64,000 bases of DNA from Caldilineaceae bacterium (GTDB lineage Bacteria; Chloroflexota; Anaerolineae; Caldilineales; Caldilineaceae). Shown here piece by piece: positions 8,808 through 18,082 of the stretch; the first letter of the stretch is position 1; each line of letters opens with the position of its first letter. The position numbers and the translations under genes were made by a program. The notes under the pieces were generated by a model. That model did no database searches. It had not been told where the DNA came from and was given only the letters and a program-made list of their open reading frames with translations. The DNA is taken from NCBI GenBank assembly GCA_022824025.1, contig JAJEBF010000005.1, forward strand, positions 1 through 64,000, in the 5' to 3' direction.

Positions 8808-8836
8808 TTGACAGTTCGGGCATTGACGGCTATCGT
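8808..8836 (+). promoter_or_regulatory. Candidate sigma-70 promoter for the importer operon
   Basis: TTGACA (8808-8813), 17 bases, TATCGT (8831-8836). The -35 is perfect consensus. A leader of about 150 bases separates it from the binding-protein start at 8988. Confidence 0.55.
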
Positions 8837-8987
8837 TAGCGCCCGGTCGGGTTGCCCCGGTCCCCCCCAGCAGCCCGCACGCTCACAGAGTATCCCTTCT
8901 CTCTTTGCAAATTTGCAACCCTTGCTTCGTGTATCTGAAGTGCCTGTCTTTCCTTACATTTCGATCTTTCCTAAAGGAGGAAAAGTA

Positions 8988-10355
8988 ATGACCCAAGCGA
9001 ATGCAACCCTCTCCCGCCGCGACTTCGTGCGCTGGAGTGGCATGGCTGCCGGCGCCGCCGCTGTCGCCGCCTGCGCCGCCCCCGCCGCCCCGGCAGGTAG
9101 CGACGCCGCCGGTGAAGCCGCCCCTGCCGAAGACATGGAAGTGATCGTCGAAGCCTGGGCGCACTGGGAACAGGGCCTCGGCTGGATTCAGAACTCCATG
9201 GACAACTACGGCTTCTCTGAAGAAAATCCCCACATCACCTGGAACCCGGTCGTGGCCCCCTTCGCCGAGATCCACGACAAAATGCTGGCCGCCTGCGCCT
9301 CCGGCGTTGGCGTCCCCGACGTCATGCGCGTCGAGCAGGGCCGCATGGCCGCCTTCTTTAAGGGCGAAGAAATCTGCTTCATCGATCTGACCGACCGCAT
9401 CGGCGACCGCATGGACGACCTCGTCCTCGGCTCCGCTGTCGACTACTGGTCCTGGAAGGGCAGCGTCTATGGCATCGGCAACGAAGTCAACGCCTGCTCC
9501 CTCGCCTACCGCAAGGGCGTCTTCGATGAAATCGGCATCGAAACCCCGTTCGAAACCTGGGACGACCTCATGGAAGCCGGCGTCGTCCTCAAAGAAGCCA
9601 AAGACATGGCCGTCATCTCCTGGCACGACCTGCACGACGGCGACTTCCAGATCATGCTCTTCGCTGCCGGCGGCGAAATGTTCGACGAAAACGGGGACTT
9701 CGGCGGCATCAACGACCTCGGCAAACAGATCCTCGAGTTCCAGCGCATGACCATCCACGACCTCGGCATCGCCATTTCCGCGCCCGTTACCGGCGACTCG
9801 ACCTGGTCGCCCCCCATCTACTGGGAAGCCTTCCGCCAGGACCAGATCGCCTGTACCCTCGGCGCGCCCTGGCACAACGGCAAACTGGGCCGCGAAGACA
9901 AAATCGGCCCCGGCCAGGAGAACGAATGGCGCCTGCAGCGGATCCCCGCCGGCTTCGGCGCCAACCTGCCCACGGCCACCCATGGCGGCACCAGTGTCAG
10001 CATCCCCAAGCAGGCCGAGCATCCCGAAGAAGCCTGGCAGATCATCGAACACACACACCTCACCGAGGCTGTCCTCCAGGACTCCATCGAACGCGGCATC
10101 TGGCCCTCTTACATCCCCGTGCTGGACGATCCCATCCTGAATGAGCCGTACGACTACTATGAAGGCCAGGTCATTGGAGAGTTGTATAAGGACCTCGCCC
10201 TGCAGATGCCTCGCATCTTCCAGTCGCCGTGGGCGCCGGAATTCCACACGGCCATCCAGAATTTCGTGATCACGCCGGTCCTGCAAGATCAGGCCGACAT
10301 CGACGCAGCCTTCTCTGAACTGGAACCCGAGCTGGAACGCATCAAGTCGCTCTAG
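8988..10355 (+). CDS. Extracellular solute-binding protein of a carbohydrate ABC importer
   Basis: A 455-residue binding lipoprotein of the family 1 (sugar) type. It captures substrate outside the membrane for the two permeases that follow. Seen: a twin-arginine motif 'SRRDFVRW', a hydrophobic stretch and a lipobox ending 'VAACAAP', then an Ala/Pro-rich linker and the mature domain. The start is fixed by AAAGGAGG seven bases before ATG 8988; a longer frame upstream lacks such a site. A hairpin follows the stop, then the permeases. The companion M20 hydrolase suggests an amide- or peptide-bearing substrate, but that is a guess. Confidence 0.92.
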   Translation: MTQANATLSRRDFVRWSGMAAGAAAVAACAAPAAPAGSDAAGEAAPAEDMEVIVEAWAHWEQGLGWIQNSMDNYGFSEENPHITWNPVVAPFAEIHDKMLAACASGVGVPDVMRVEQGRMAAFFKGEEICFIDLTDRIGDRMDDLVLGSAVDYWSWKGSVYGIGNEVNACSLAYRKGVFDEIGIETPFETWDDLMEAGVVLKEAKDMAVISWHDLHDGDFQIMLFAAGGEMFDENGDFGGINDLGKQILEFQRMTIHDLGIAISAPVTGDSTWSPPIYWEAFRQDQIACTLGAPWHNGKLGREDKIGPGQENEWRLQRIPAGFGANLPTATHGGTSVSIPKQAEHPEEAWQIIEHTHLTEAVLQDSIERGIWPSYIPVLDDPILNEPYDYYEGQVIGELYKDLALQMPRIFQSPWAPEFHTAIQNFVITPVLQDQADIDAAFSELEPELERIKSL

Positions 10356-10372
10356 CCCAACCGGATTGTGAA

Positions 10373-10399
10373 CCCTCCGGTGCCTCTTGCGCCGGAGGG
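10373..10399 (+). terminator. Intercistronic hairpin after the binding-protein gene
   Basis: CCCTCCGGTG and CGCCGGAGGG pair into a 10-bp stem (one G-T pair) with a 7-base loop, 18 bases after the binding-protein stop, and no T-tract. This fits a processing or attenuation hairpin that keeps binding-protein mRNA above permease mRNA. A similar hairpin follows the second importer's binding protein. Confidence 0.55.
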
Positions 10400-10569
10400 C
10401 ATCGAGAGTAGGGACCTTTGTAACACCTTCGCCGGCAAAAGAGGGAGGGGCAGGCGCCTCTCCCTTGCTTGCCTGCTCCATCCAACGCAAGGATGAGATC
10501 GGAAATCTTCACGAAAAGCATCTGCGCCGCCTGAATCTGAAAGATGAGAAGCAAGTAACGGAGATCGAC

Positions 10570-11535
10570 ATGGCAATGTCAAGCGATGTTTCCCCAACCG
10601 GACGCCGATACGCTCCTGGGACGCCCACCGGCCTCCGACTGTGGTGGCACCGTCATCGCCTGACGGTTATCCCCTATCTCTACATCGCCCCATTCTTCAT
10701 CCTCTTTGCAATCTTCCTGGCATGGCCCGTCGTTCGCAGCTTTTACCTCAGCTTCCATAAACAACAGGGGATCAGCACGCCGACATTCATCGGCCTCGAC
10801 AACTATGTCAATCTCGTCGCCGACCCCCGCTTCAAACAGTCTCTGCTCAATACCACAGTCTACGCCCTTGGAAGCCTCCTTCTGCAGATTCCGCTCGCCT
10901 TTATTCTGGCCGTCGTGGTCAACTCCAAACTCGTGCCCTGGGCGAACGCGAAAAGCTTCTATCGCCTCTCCTACTTCGTTCCGCTTCTCACCTCCGCCGT
11001 CATCGCCAGCCTTATGTTCAGCATCCTCTACGACTATAATTCCGGTCTGATAAACAGTTATCTGATGCGGGCATTCGGGGAAGAGGCAAAGGTGGGCTGG
11101 GTCCGCAATGCCAGCGTCGTGAAATTCTCCATCATCCTGTTGCTGATCTGGCGCTTTACCGGCATCAACTCGCTCTACTTCGTCGCCGGCCTCCAAAATA
11201 TCCCCAAAGAGCTGGAAGAGGCCGCCGCCATTGACGGCGCAAACTGGTGGCAGGTCCTGTTTGGCATCACCATTCCCCTGATGCGGCCGGTGATCCTGTT
11301 CGTAACCGTAACCGCCATCAACGGCTCCTACCAGATATTCGCCGAACCCTACCTCCTTACCGGCGGCGGCCCGCGCGACCAGTCTCTCAGCATCGTCCAA
11401 TATCTCTACAATACCGGCTTCTCCTACTTCAATCTCGGTTACGCATCCGCAATCGGATATACGCTGGTCACAATCATCGTGATTCTGGCCATTCTCAACC
11501 TGCGATTCTTCGGCGCTTTCCGAGAGGATCAGTAG
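10570..11535 (+). CDS. Carbohydrate ABC importer permease, MalF/UgpA type
   Basis: A 321-residue inner-membrane subunit with six hydrophobic segments. Seen: N-terminal 'YLYIAPFFILFAIFLAWPVV' helix, 'FIGLDNYVNLVADPRF' typical of this subunit, and the EAA loop 'KELEEAAAIDGANWWQ...IPLMRP' that contacts the ATPase. The ATG at 10570 is taken because GGAG lies 7 bases ahead; the frame is open further upstream through the hairpin region but without a ribosome site. Forms the channel with the next gene's product. No ATPase gene is nearby, so a shared ATPase encoded elsewhere is likely. Confidence 0.93.
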   Translation: MAMSSDVSPTGRRYAPGTPTGLRLWWHRHRLTVIPYLYIAPFFILFAIFLAWPVVRSFYLSFHKQQGISTPTFIGLDNYVNLVADPRFKQSLLNTTVYALGSLLLQIPLAFILAVVVNSKLVPWANAKSFYRLSYFVPLLTSAVIASLMFSILYDYNSGLINSYLMRAFGEEAKVGWVRNASVVKFSIILLLIWRFTGINSLYFVAGLQNIPKELEEAAAIDGANWWQVLFGITIPLMRPVILFVTVTAINGSYQIFAEPYLLTGGGPRDQSLSIVQYLYNTGFSYFNLGYASAIGYTLVTIIVILAILNLRFFGAFREDQ

Positions 11536-11630
11536 ATCCCCTCTCGAGCCGGCTTCGCCTCCAGGGCATCCTTACACCAGGCGCCGCGCCTGCCTGAACA
11601 CGTTACGACGCAACGGAACCGAGGTCTCCC

Positions 11631-12509
11631 ATGACAACGAGCGTACAAGCCACAACTGCTTCTGCCCCCAGATTCTCCGCAATACGCATTCGCAACGGAG
11701 CCCTTGTCAGCATTGCCAATGTCTTTCTCCTGATCGGCGTCCTGCTCGCCGCTATTCCTTTTATCTACATGATCTCCGCCTCTTTCAAACCGCAAAACGA
11801 AATCTTTACCTTCCCTGTCCAGGTCATTCCCAAAAATCCCTACCTGGACAACTACACAACACTCTTCGGGGAAACGCTCTACCTGCGCTGGTTCCTGAAT
11901 ACCGCCATTGTCGCCGTTGGCCGCACTGCGCTTTCCCTGTTCCTCTGCATGTTGGCCGGCTTTGCCTTCGCCAAATATGACTTTCCCTTCAGGCGCGTCC
12001 TTTTCGTGATGGTGCTCGCCAGCTTTACGCTTCCCTTTGAAGTGGTCCTAATCCCTCTCTATACAATGATGGTGCGGCTGGGCTGGCTCAACACCTACTG
12101 GGTCCTCATCGTTCCCTTCGCCGCCAGCGCCTTCGGCATCTTCCTGGCCCGGCAGTATGCGCTGGCATTGCCCACAGAGCTGATGGAAGCCGCCCGCATC
12201 GACGGCTCCAGCGAGCTCGGCATCTTCTTCCGTATCGCCCTGCCCAACCTGCGGCCCGCCCTCGCCGTCATGGGCATCATCTTCTTCCAGGCCTCCTGGA
12301 ACGACTTCCTCTGGCCCCTCATCGTCCTCAACGATTCGGCCATGTACGTCATCAACCTGGCCCTGCCCACCTTGCGCGGCCCCTACGGAGACCAGTACGG
12401 CCTCGTCCTCGGCGGAGCCGTCATCGCCGTCATTCCCATAATCATCATCTTCTTCGCCATGCAGCGCTACTTTATCGAAGGCATTATGGCCGGCGCGCTC
12501 AAAGGCTGA
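11631..12509 (+). CDS. Carbohydrate ABC importer permease, MalG type
   Basis: A 292-residue partner permease. Seen: 'PFIYMISASFKPQNEIF' at the start, 'FAKYDFPFRRVLF', the EAA loop 'TELMEAARIDGSSELGIF...LPNLRPA', 'SWNDFLWPL' and the C-terminal 'QRYFIEGIMAGALKG', a diagnostic ending of MalG-type subunits. Third gene of the importer; the M20 hydrolase gene starts 35 bases later, so the four are probably one operon. Confidence 0.94.
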   Translation: MTTSVQATTASAPRFSAIRIRNGALVSIANVFLLIGVLLAAIPFIYMISASFKPQNEIFTFPVQVIPKNPYLDNYTTLFGETLYLRWFLNTAIVAVGRTALSLFLCMLAGFAFAKYDFPFRRVLFVMVLASFTLPFEVVLIPLYTMMVRLGWLNTYWVLIVPFAASAFGIFLARQYALALPTELMEAARIDGSSELGIFFRIALPNLRPALAVMGIIFFQASWNDFLWPLIVLNDSAMYVINLALPTLRGPYGDQYGLVLGGAVIAVIPIIIIFFAMQRYFIEGIMAGALKG

Positions 12510-12544
12510 TCCCAACCATCTCTCGCCGGCACGGGAGCCTGTCC

Positions 12545-13750
12545 ATGCACCCAATCGACGTCCCCGCGATCCAATCCGCCGTCCAAAAGCATAGCGACGA
12601 CATCATCGCCTTCCTCCGCCAGATCTGCGCCATCCCCTCGATCGACTCGCAGATCGGCCCCGTGGGCGAACGCGTCCAGGCCGAACTGCGCAAACTGGGC
12701 TTCGACGAAGTCTGGTTCGATTCCATGGGCAACACCGTCGGCAAAATCGGCAACGGCGACCGCATACTCGTCTACGACAGCCACATCGATACCGTTGGCA
12801 TCGGCGCTGAAGACGAATGGGATTGGGACCCGTTCGAAGGCAAAGTCGAAGACGGCATCTTCTACGCCCGCGGCGCATGTGACGAAAAGGGCAGCACGCC
12901 CCCCATGATCTACGGCCTCGCCATCGCCCGCAGCCTCGGCCTCCTCGATGGCTGGACAGCCTACTACTTCGGCAATATGGAAGAATGGTGCGACGGCATC
13001 GCCCCCCACGCCTTCGTCGAACACGAAGGCATCCGCCCTGACTTTGTCGTCATCGGCGAACCAACCAAAATGCAGATCTACCGCGGCCACAAAGGACGCG
13101 TCGAACTGAAAGCGGTCGCCAAAGGCAAAAGCGCCCACGCCGCCAGCAACCATCTCGGCGACAACGCCATCTACAAAGCCCTCCCGCTTATCGAAGGCAT
13201 CAGCCGCCTCGAACCCCAGCTGGGCGACCACCCCTTCCTCGGCCACGGCAAAATAACCGCCACCGACATCGAAGTCGAAACCCCCAGCATCAATGCCGTC
13301 CCCAACCAGTGTACCGTCTACATTGACCGCCGCGTCACCTTCGGCGAAGACCTCGAAGCCGTGATCGACCAGGTTCGCGCCCTTATCCCCCACGCCCACC
13401 TGCAGGCCGGCGACGTAACCCTCGAAATGCTCTACTACGACGAACCAAGCTATACCGGCTTCGTCTTCCCCGTCGAAAAATACTTTCCCGCATGGGCGCT
13501 TGAAGAGGATGAGCCGCTCGTCCAGGCCGGCCAGGAGACCCGCAAACGCATCGGCCTCCCCGACGCGCCCACCGGCAAATGGGATTTCAGCACCAACGGC
13601 ATCTACTGGCGCGGCAAAGCCGGCATCCCCAGTATCGGCTTCGCCCCCGGAGACGAAGTGACCGCGCACACCGTCCTCGACAGCGTCCCCCTTGCCGATG
13701 TCGTCAAATCCACCGAGTTCTACGCGCTCCTCCCTGCCATCATCAAGTAG
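12545..13750 (+). CDS. M20-family metallohydrolase (YgeY-like)
   Basis: A 401-residue zinc amidohydrolase of the M20/ArgE/DapE superfamily. Seen: metal and catalytic residues in order: His80 and Asp82 ('YDSHIDTVG'), Asp113 ('RGACDEKG'), Glu146-Glu147 ('GNMEEWCDG'), Glu in 'VIGEPT', and His in 'TAHTVLDS' near the end; the lid domain has 'GHKGRVELKAVAKGKSAHAA'. The motif set is closest to the YgeY group, whose substrate is uncertain. Placed directly after the importer, it probably cleaves an N-acyl, dipeptide or carbamoyl bond in the imported compound. No signal peptide. Confidence 0.88.
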   Translation: MHPIDVPAIQSAVQKHSDDIIAFLRQICAIPSIDSQIGPVGERVQAELRKLGFDEVWFDSMGNTVGKIGNGDRILVYDSHIDTVGIGAEDEWDWDPFEGKVEDGIFYARGACDEKGSTPPMIYGLAIARSLGLLDGWTAYYFGNMEEWCDGIAPHAFVEHEGIRPDFVVIGEPTKMQIYRGHKGRVELKAVAKGKSAHAASNHLGDNAIYKALPLIEGISRLEPQLGDHPFLGHGKITATDIEVETPSINAVPNQCTVYIDRRVTFGEDLEAVIDQVRALIPHAHLQAGDVTLEMLYYDEPSYTGFVFPVEKYFPAWALEEDEPLVQAGQETRKRIGLPDAPTGKWDFSTNGIYWRGKAGIPSIGFAPGDEVTAHTVLDSVPLADVVKSTEFYALLPAIIK

Positions 13751-13880
13751 CCCCTCCCTCCCCGCCGCCCTCCGAGCCCCGTTCAGCGTAGTTCAACTGA
13801 CGCCGATAATTCAGATTGGACGAATTCTGAACAATTGGAGAAAATAGGGATAGGTCAGCGCCCTCCCCGCGGGAAGGCGC

Positions 13881-13894
13881 GGATACTGGTATCC
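13881..13894. promoter_or_regulatory. Short perfect inverted repeat ahead of yggS
   Basis: GGATAC-TG-GTATCC lies about 57 bases before the yggS ATG. It may be an operator or nothing; the 13751-13951 spacer shows no other clear signal beyond an AT-rich patch at 13795-13850. Confidence 0.25.
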
Positions 13895-13951
13895 TGTAGC
13901 AATTTGAGGCATGCGGCCTATCAGCCGGTTCGCCGCTTGCGGGGATCAAAT

Positions 13952-14692
13952 ATGACGATCGCGGAAAACCTGCGCCAGGTCAAAGCGCGCATGGCGCAGG
14001 CTGCCCAGCGCGCCCAACGCGCCCCCGATGAGATCACCCTGGTGGCCGTAAGCAAGACGAAACCGCTTTCGCTCATCGCGGAGACCGCCGCAGCCGGCCA
14101 GGTCGACTTTGGCGAAAATCGCCTGGAAGAACTGTGCCAAAAAGCCGATGCCGCCGCCCAATCCGGCTTGAACGGCATCCGCTGGCACGCCATCGGCACA
14201 ATCCAGAGCCGCAAAGCCAAACTGGCCCTCCGCGCCGCCGCACAGCCGGACAGCGGCCAGCTCTGCCTCATCCACGCCGTCGACAGGCCGAAAATTGCCC
14301 AGCGCCTGAGCCGGCTGGCCGCCCAAAACAACCTTTCCCTGGATGTCCTGCTTGAAGTCAACGTCAGCGGCGAACTGTCCAAACACGGCTTCTCCCCCGC
14401 CAGCCTCCTCACCGCCCTGCCATCCCTGCTCGACCTGCCGGCCCTGCGCTACCGCGGGCTCATGACCATGGCCCCCTTCGTGCCGGACGCTGAGCAGGTG
14501 CGGCCCTGTTTCCGCCAGCTGCGGCGCCTTCTCAACGACCTGCGCCACAATTTCCCGCCCGACCAGAATCCTCAGGCCACCTGGCAGCACCTGTCCATGG
14601 GCATGACCAACGATTTCGAAGTCGCCATCGAAGAGGGCGCCACAATCGTGCGCGTCGGGACCGCAATCTTCGGCCACAGGGAGTACGAATGA
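13952..14692 (+). CDS. yggS: YggS/PROSC-family PLP-binding homeostasis protein
   Basis: A 246-residue TIM-barrel protein that binds pyridoxal phosphate and keeps its level and amino-acid pools balanced. Seen: the PLP lysine in 'VAVSKTKP' (Lys35), 'FGENRLEEL', '[13 protein letters not shown]', '[14 protein letters not shown]', '[10 protein letters not shown]', '[27 protein letters not shown]'. The ATG at 13952 matches family length; a longer frame upstream adds 39 unrelated residues. Its stop overlaps the proC start by 4 bases (ATGA), a classic coupled pair. Confidence 0.95.
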   Translation: MTIAENLRQVKARMAQAAQRAQRAPDEITLVAVSKTKPLSLIAETAAAGQVDFGENRLEELCQKADAAAQSGLNGIRWHAIGTIQSRKAKLALRAAAQPDSGQLCLIHAVDRPKIAQRLSRLAAQNNLSLDVLLEVNVSGELSKHGFSPASLLTALPSLLDLPALRYRGLMTMAPFVPDAEQVRPCFRQLRRLLNDLRHNFPPDQNPQATWQHLSMGMTNDFEVAIEEGATIVRVGTAIFGHREYE

Positions 14693-15510
14693 CCCAACTA
14701 CACGGCAAAACGACCTTTATCGGCGGCGGCGCAATGGGCGAAGCCATTATCAGCTCACTGATCGGCAACCAGCTCCTTGACCCAGCCCAACTCTGTGTAT
14801 CCGAGCCCGTCGCCCCCCGCCGCGAATTCCTGACCAGCGCATATGGCGTAACCGCGGAAACCGACAACGCCCGGGCCGCGGACGGCGCCTCAGTCGTCGT
14901 CCTGGCCGTCAAACCCCAGGTCCTCGGCCTGGTGATGGCAGACCTGGCCGGAAACCTCTCCCCGGATGCCCTCGTAGTCAGTATCATGGCCGGAGTGCGG
15001 CTCGACACGCTCCAATCCGGGCTCGGCCACGACAAAATCGTCCGGTCCATGCCCAACACGCCCGCGCAGGTAGGCAAAGGCATGACCGTCTGGACCGATA
15101 CCGCCGCCGTAACCGAATCCGACCGCGCCGCGGCCCAGGCCATCCTTGAAGCCATGGGCGAGGCCATCTACGTGGCCGAGGAACACTACCTTGATATGGC
15201 CACCGGCCTGAGCGGCTCCGGCCCCGGTTTCGTCTACCTCCTGCTGGAGGCCCTTATCGATGCCGGTGTGCATATCGGTTTCAGCCGCGACCAGGCCCAG
15301 CAGATGGTGTTACAAACCGTAGAGGGCAGCGTGGAACTGATGCGCCACAGCGGCCTCCATCCGGCCGATCTGCGCAATCGCGTCACCAGCCCCGCGGGCA
15401 CGACCGCAGCCGGTTCCCTTGTCCTGGAGCGAGCCGGCGTGCGTTCTGCCCTCATCGACGCAGTCGATACCGCCTACCGCCGCAGCATGGAGCTGGGCGG
15501 CGGCAACTGA
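14689..15510 (+). CDS. proC: Pyrroline-5-carboxylate reductase
   Basis: A 273-residue NAD(P)H enzyme that makes proline in the last biosynthetic step. Seen: '[12 protein letters not shown]' nucleotide loop, 'VLAVKPQVL', '[15 protein letters not shown]', '[22 protein letters not shown]' and '[19 protein letters not shown]', all ProC landmarks. Translationally coupled to yggS and followed by yggT, a cluster conserved across many bacteria. Confidence 0.97.
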   Translation: MTQLHGKTTFIGGGAMGEAIISSLIGNQLLDPAQLCVSEPVAPRREFLTSAYGVTAETDNARAADGASVVVLAVKPQVLGLVMADLAGNLSPDALVVSIMAGVRLDTLQSGLGHDKIVRSMPNTPAQVGKGMTVWTDTAAVTESDRAAAQAILEAMGEAIYVAEEHYLDMATGLSGSGPGFVYLLLEALIDAGVHIGFSRDQAQQMVLQTVEGSVELMRHSGLHPADLRNRVTSPAGTTAAGSLVLERAGVRSALIDAVDTAYRRSMELGGGN

Positions 15511-15540
15511 CCATTTTATGTGAGAGTGTGAGGAGTCATC

Positions 15541-15792
15541 GTGCTGACTGATTGGCTAGCTGTAGCTCTTGAAATCTACACATTTGTTCTTTTGGCTCGT
15601 ATCCTGATCACTTGGATCCCGAACCTTGACCCATACCATCCGGCTGTGCAGATGCTCCTGCAAATCACTGAACCAATTCTGGAGCCTGCCCGAAAGCTAA
15701 TTCCGCCTATTGGCATGATCGATGTATCTCCAATCGTGGTCTTCTTCGCGATCCGTATCCTGATCGGGCTACTTCATGATCTACCGTTCTAA
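15541..15792 (+). CDS. yggT: YggT-family membrane protein
   Basis: An 83-residue protein with two hydrophobic segments (about 8-25 and 62-79) separated by 'ITWIPNLDPYHPAVQMLLQITEPILEPARK' (given here as its parts WIPN, PYHP, TEPIL, P.RK), the conserved YggT core. Start is GTG 15541, with GAGGAG seven bases ahead. The role is poorly known; in several bacteria it sits with proC/yggS and has been tied to osmotic tolerance and, in plastids, cytochrome assembly. Base composition is noticeably less GC-rich at third codon positions than the flanking genes. Confidence 0.93.
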   Translation: MLTDWLAVALEIYTFVLLARILITWIPNLDPYHPAVQMLLQITEPILEPARKLIPPIGMIDVSPIVVFFAIRILIGLLHDLPF

Positions 15793-15904
15793 GGTTATCG
15801 GAAGCCCAGTTGCCAACCTTGTTGGAAAGATTTAGGAAGGCTCCATATGGAAGAGTTGCCAAGGTTCCAACCCTGCCAGAAGGTCGATACCATGGGGAAG
15901 AACT

Positions 15905-17317
15905 GTGTCACATAGTTTAGATGAATCAGTAGACTGTCGTCCACAGCCGCTTGCCCCGGCTGCAATCAGGGCTGCCGTTGCCCTCCTCCTCGCCGCCCTG
16001 TCGCTGAGCGCCTGCAACATGCCCTGGCCCTTCGGACCAGGAGCGGAGCCGGCCCCGGCGCCGCTCGCCGATGAAACGCTGTCCCGCCTGGTCGAGCGCG
16101 CCAAAGAGGACCTGGTCCAGTCCGCCAACGTCGCTTCCGACGGCGTCACCCTCGTCAGCGCCGAGGAAGTGGAATGGGGCGACACCGGCCTCGGCTGCCC
16201 CCATCCGGATGAAATGTACGCGCAGATGATCACGCCCGGCTACCTGATCGTCCTCGAATCCGGCGGCAACACCTACGACTACCACGCCGGCGCCGACCCC
16301 GAAGGGCCGCTCGTCCAGTGTGCCGAAGACGGAACCCCCGCAGGTGCGGCTGCGGCACCCGCCCCCACACAGGAGCCGCAGGAAGAAGCCCAAATCGGCG
16401 CCGCCGACGCCCTGCCCCGCCTGATCGAACGCGCCGCTGAGGACCTCGTCCACGCCGCCGGCGCCGACGCCGACGCCATCACCGTCGTCAGCGCCGAAGA
16501 AGAGGAGTGGAGCGACGCCAGCCTCGGCTGCCCGGAGCCGAACAAGATCTACGCGCAGATGAACACGCCCGGCTACAAGATCTAACTCGAATCCGACGGC
16601 AACACCCATATCTACCACACCGGCGCCGACCCCGAAGGGCCGCTCGTGCGCTGCGCCGAAGACGGGACGCCAGCAAGCACGGCGCTCGCCCTCCCAACCG
16701 AACCGGTAGGAACAATGATCATGGCCGACACCGCGCTGACCCGCCTGATCGAACGGGCCAAAGAAGACCTGGCGCACGCATCCGGAGCCGATTCCGACGC
16801 CGTCACCGTTGTCAGCGCCGAAGAGATGGAGTGGAGCGACGCCAGCCTCGGCTGCCCGGACCCCGACGCAATGTACGCCCAGGTGATCACGCCCGGCTAC
16901 CTCATCGTCCTGGAATCCGACGGCGGCACAGTAAACTTCCACACCGGCATCGACCCCGAAGGACCACTGGTGCAGTGCGGCGATGACGGCACGCCCGCCG
17001 CTCCGTCGCAAGTCGAAGCCGCCCCCCAAATGGTCGTTGAAAATCCCCTGTCACGCCTGATCCAGCGTGCCGTTGAGGACCTTGCCCAGACCGCCAGCGT
17101 CGCCTCCGATGGCATCACCGTTGTCAGCGCCGAAGAGATGGAATGGAGCGACACCAGCCTCGGCTGCCCGGAGCCCGGCGGAATGTACGCCCAGGTAATC
17201 ACGCCCGGCTACCAGATCGTCGTCGAATCCGGCGGCAACGCCTATCACTACCACGCCGCGGCCGACCCCGAGGGCCCGCTCGTCCAATGCAACCCTGAAG
17301 AAGAGAGCGACGAATAA
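15905..17317 (+). pseudogene. Four-repeat surface lipoprotein interrupted by an in-frame TAA
   Basis: One frame runs from GTG 15905 to TAA 17315, broken only by a TAA at 16583-16585. The N-terminus has a hydrophobic core and lipobox 'LSLSAC' (Cys37). Four repeats of about 105 residues follow, starting near residues 59, 169, 278 and 381, each with '[ER]A.EDL', 'VSAEE.EW.D..LGCP' and 'YAQ.[IN]TPGY.I'. In repeat 2 the codon after 'GYKI' is TAA where the others have Val. Downstream sequence stays conserved, so the change is recent or a read error. Function unknown; such repeats are common in Chloroflexota secreted proteins. As written, the product would stop within repeat 2. Confidence 0.8.
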
Positions 17318-17334
17318 CCCGTCCACCCAGCCTT

Positions 17335-17715
17335 ATGAATCTCAACCGGAATCCGGACCAGTTCGATGAACTCGTCCTCAACGCAATCGAAGATCTGCCC
17401 GAGCTCTTCCTGGACTGCCTGGAAAATGTTGCCATCGTCGTCGAGGAATGGCCCGATCGCGCAGCCCTCCAATCCGTAGGCTTGAGCCAGCGCAGCCACC
17501 TCCTCGGCCTGTACCACGGCATCCCTCAGACCGAGCGCACCCAGGGCTACAACCTCGTCATGCCCGACAAAATCAGCATCTACCGCCGCCCCATCCTCAT
17601 GCGCTGCCGCACCGACCAGGAAATCCGCGAACTCGTCCAAAGAGTCGTCCGCCACGAAATCGCCCACCACTTCGGCATCGACGACGACCGCCTGACCGAA
17701 ATCGGAGCCTATTGA
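17335..17715 (+). CDS. Small zincin-type metallopeptidase (MMP-like, UPF/DUF1025 group)
   Basis: A 126-residue cytoplasmic protein with the extended zinc motif 'HEIAHHFGIDDDRL' (107-120), which supplies two His ligands, the catalytic Glu and a third Asp/His ligand as in the minimal metallopeptidase family found next to housekeeping genes in actinobacteria and Chloroflexota. Starts 17 bases after the repeat lipoprotein. Substrate unknown. Confidence 0.85.
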   Translation: MNLNRNPDQFDELVLNAIEDLPELFLDCLENVAIVVEEWPDRAALQSVGLSQRSHLLGLYHGIPQTERTQGYNLVMPDKISIYRRPILMRCRTDQEIRELVQRVVRHEIAHHFGIDDDRLTEIGAY

Positions 17716-18082
17716 CACAGGAACCTCCTGAATTCAGCGCCTGCTGACACCACCTCCAATCCCCGACCCCCAATCCTGATTCCTTTATGGACGATTGGCA
17801 ACCCTGTCCGACTGTGCTAGGATAACCCCTCATAGAGTCCCGGTCCTCGCCCGCGTCCCTTACCTGCGCCGGCATAAGACCAAACCAGTCACAGTTCCTC
17901 CACAACTGCATTAGGCGTCTCTGCAGCGCTCTGACAAACCGCCAAACGCGTTAAACAGACGTCCGCTTCGGACGGTCAGCGATCCAGGAGCATGTCGATC
18001 TTGCATCTTCCCGGCGCCGCGCAAGCAACGGTCTTGGGCGTCGGCAGCGCACAGGCCAACCCCACCTCTGTCTGGGTAATTC
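17716..18082. other. Intergenic region with a promoter
   Basis: No gene is seen in these 367 bases. A sigma-70-like promoter stands at 17795-17823, and the remainder reads as an untranslated leader of about 260 bases before the permease start at 18083. No riboswitch class was recognised. Confidence 0.5.
17795..17823 (+). promoter_or_regulatory. Candidate sigma-70 promoter for importer 2
   Basis: TTGGCA (17795-17800), 17 bases, TAGGAT (17818-17823). Good match in both boxes with ideal spacing; it precedes the permease/binding protein/permease operon. Confidence 0.55.

Noticed and set aside
8808..8987. A 60-residue N-terminal extension of the first binding protein
   Set aside because: It lacks a ribosome site, and AAAGGAGG plus the Tat motif fix the start at 8988.
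17716..18082. A riboswitch or small RNA in the leader of importer 2
   Set aside because: No known aptamer pattern or strong structure could be recognised by eye.
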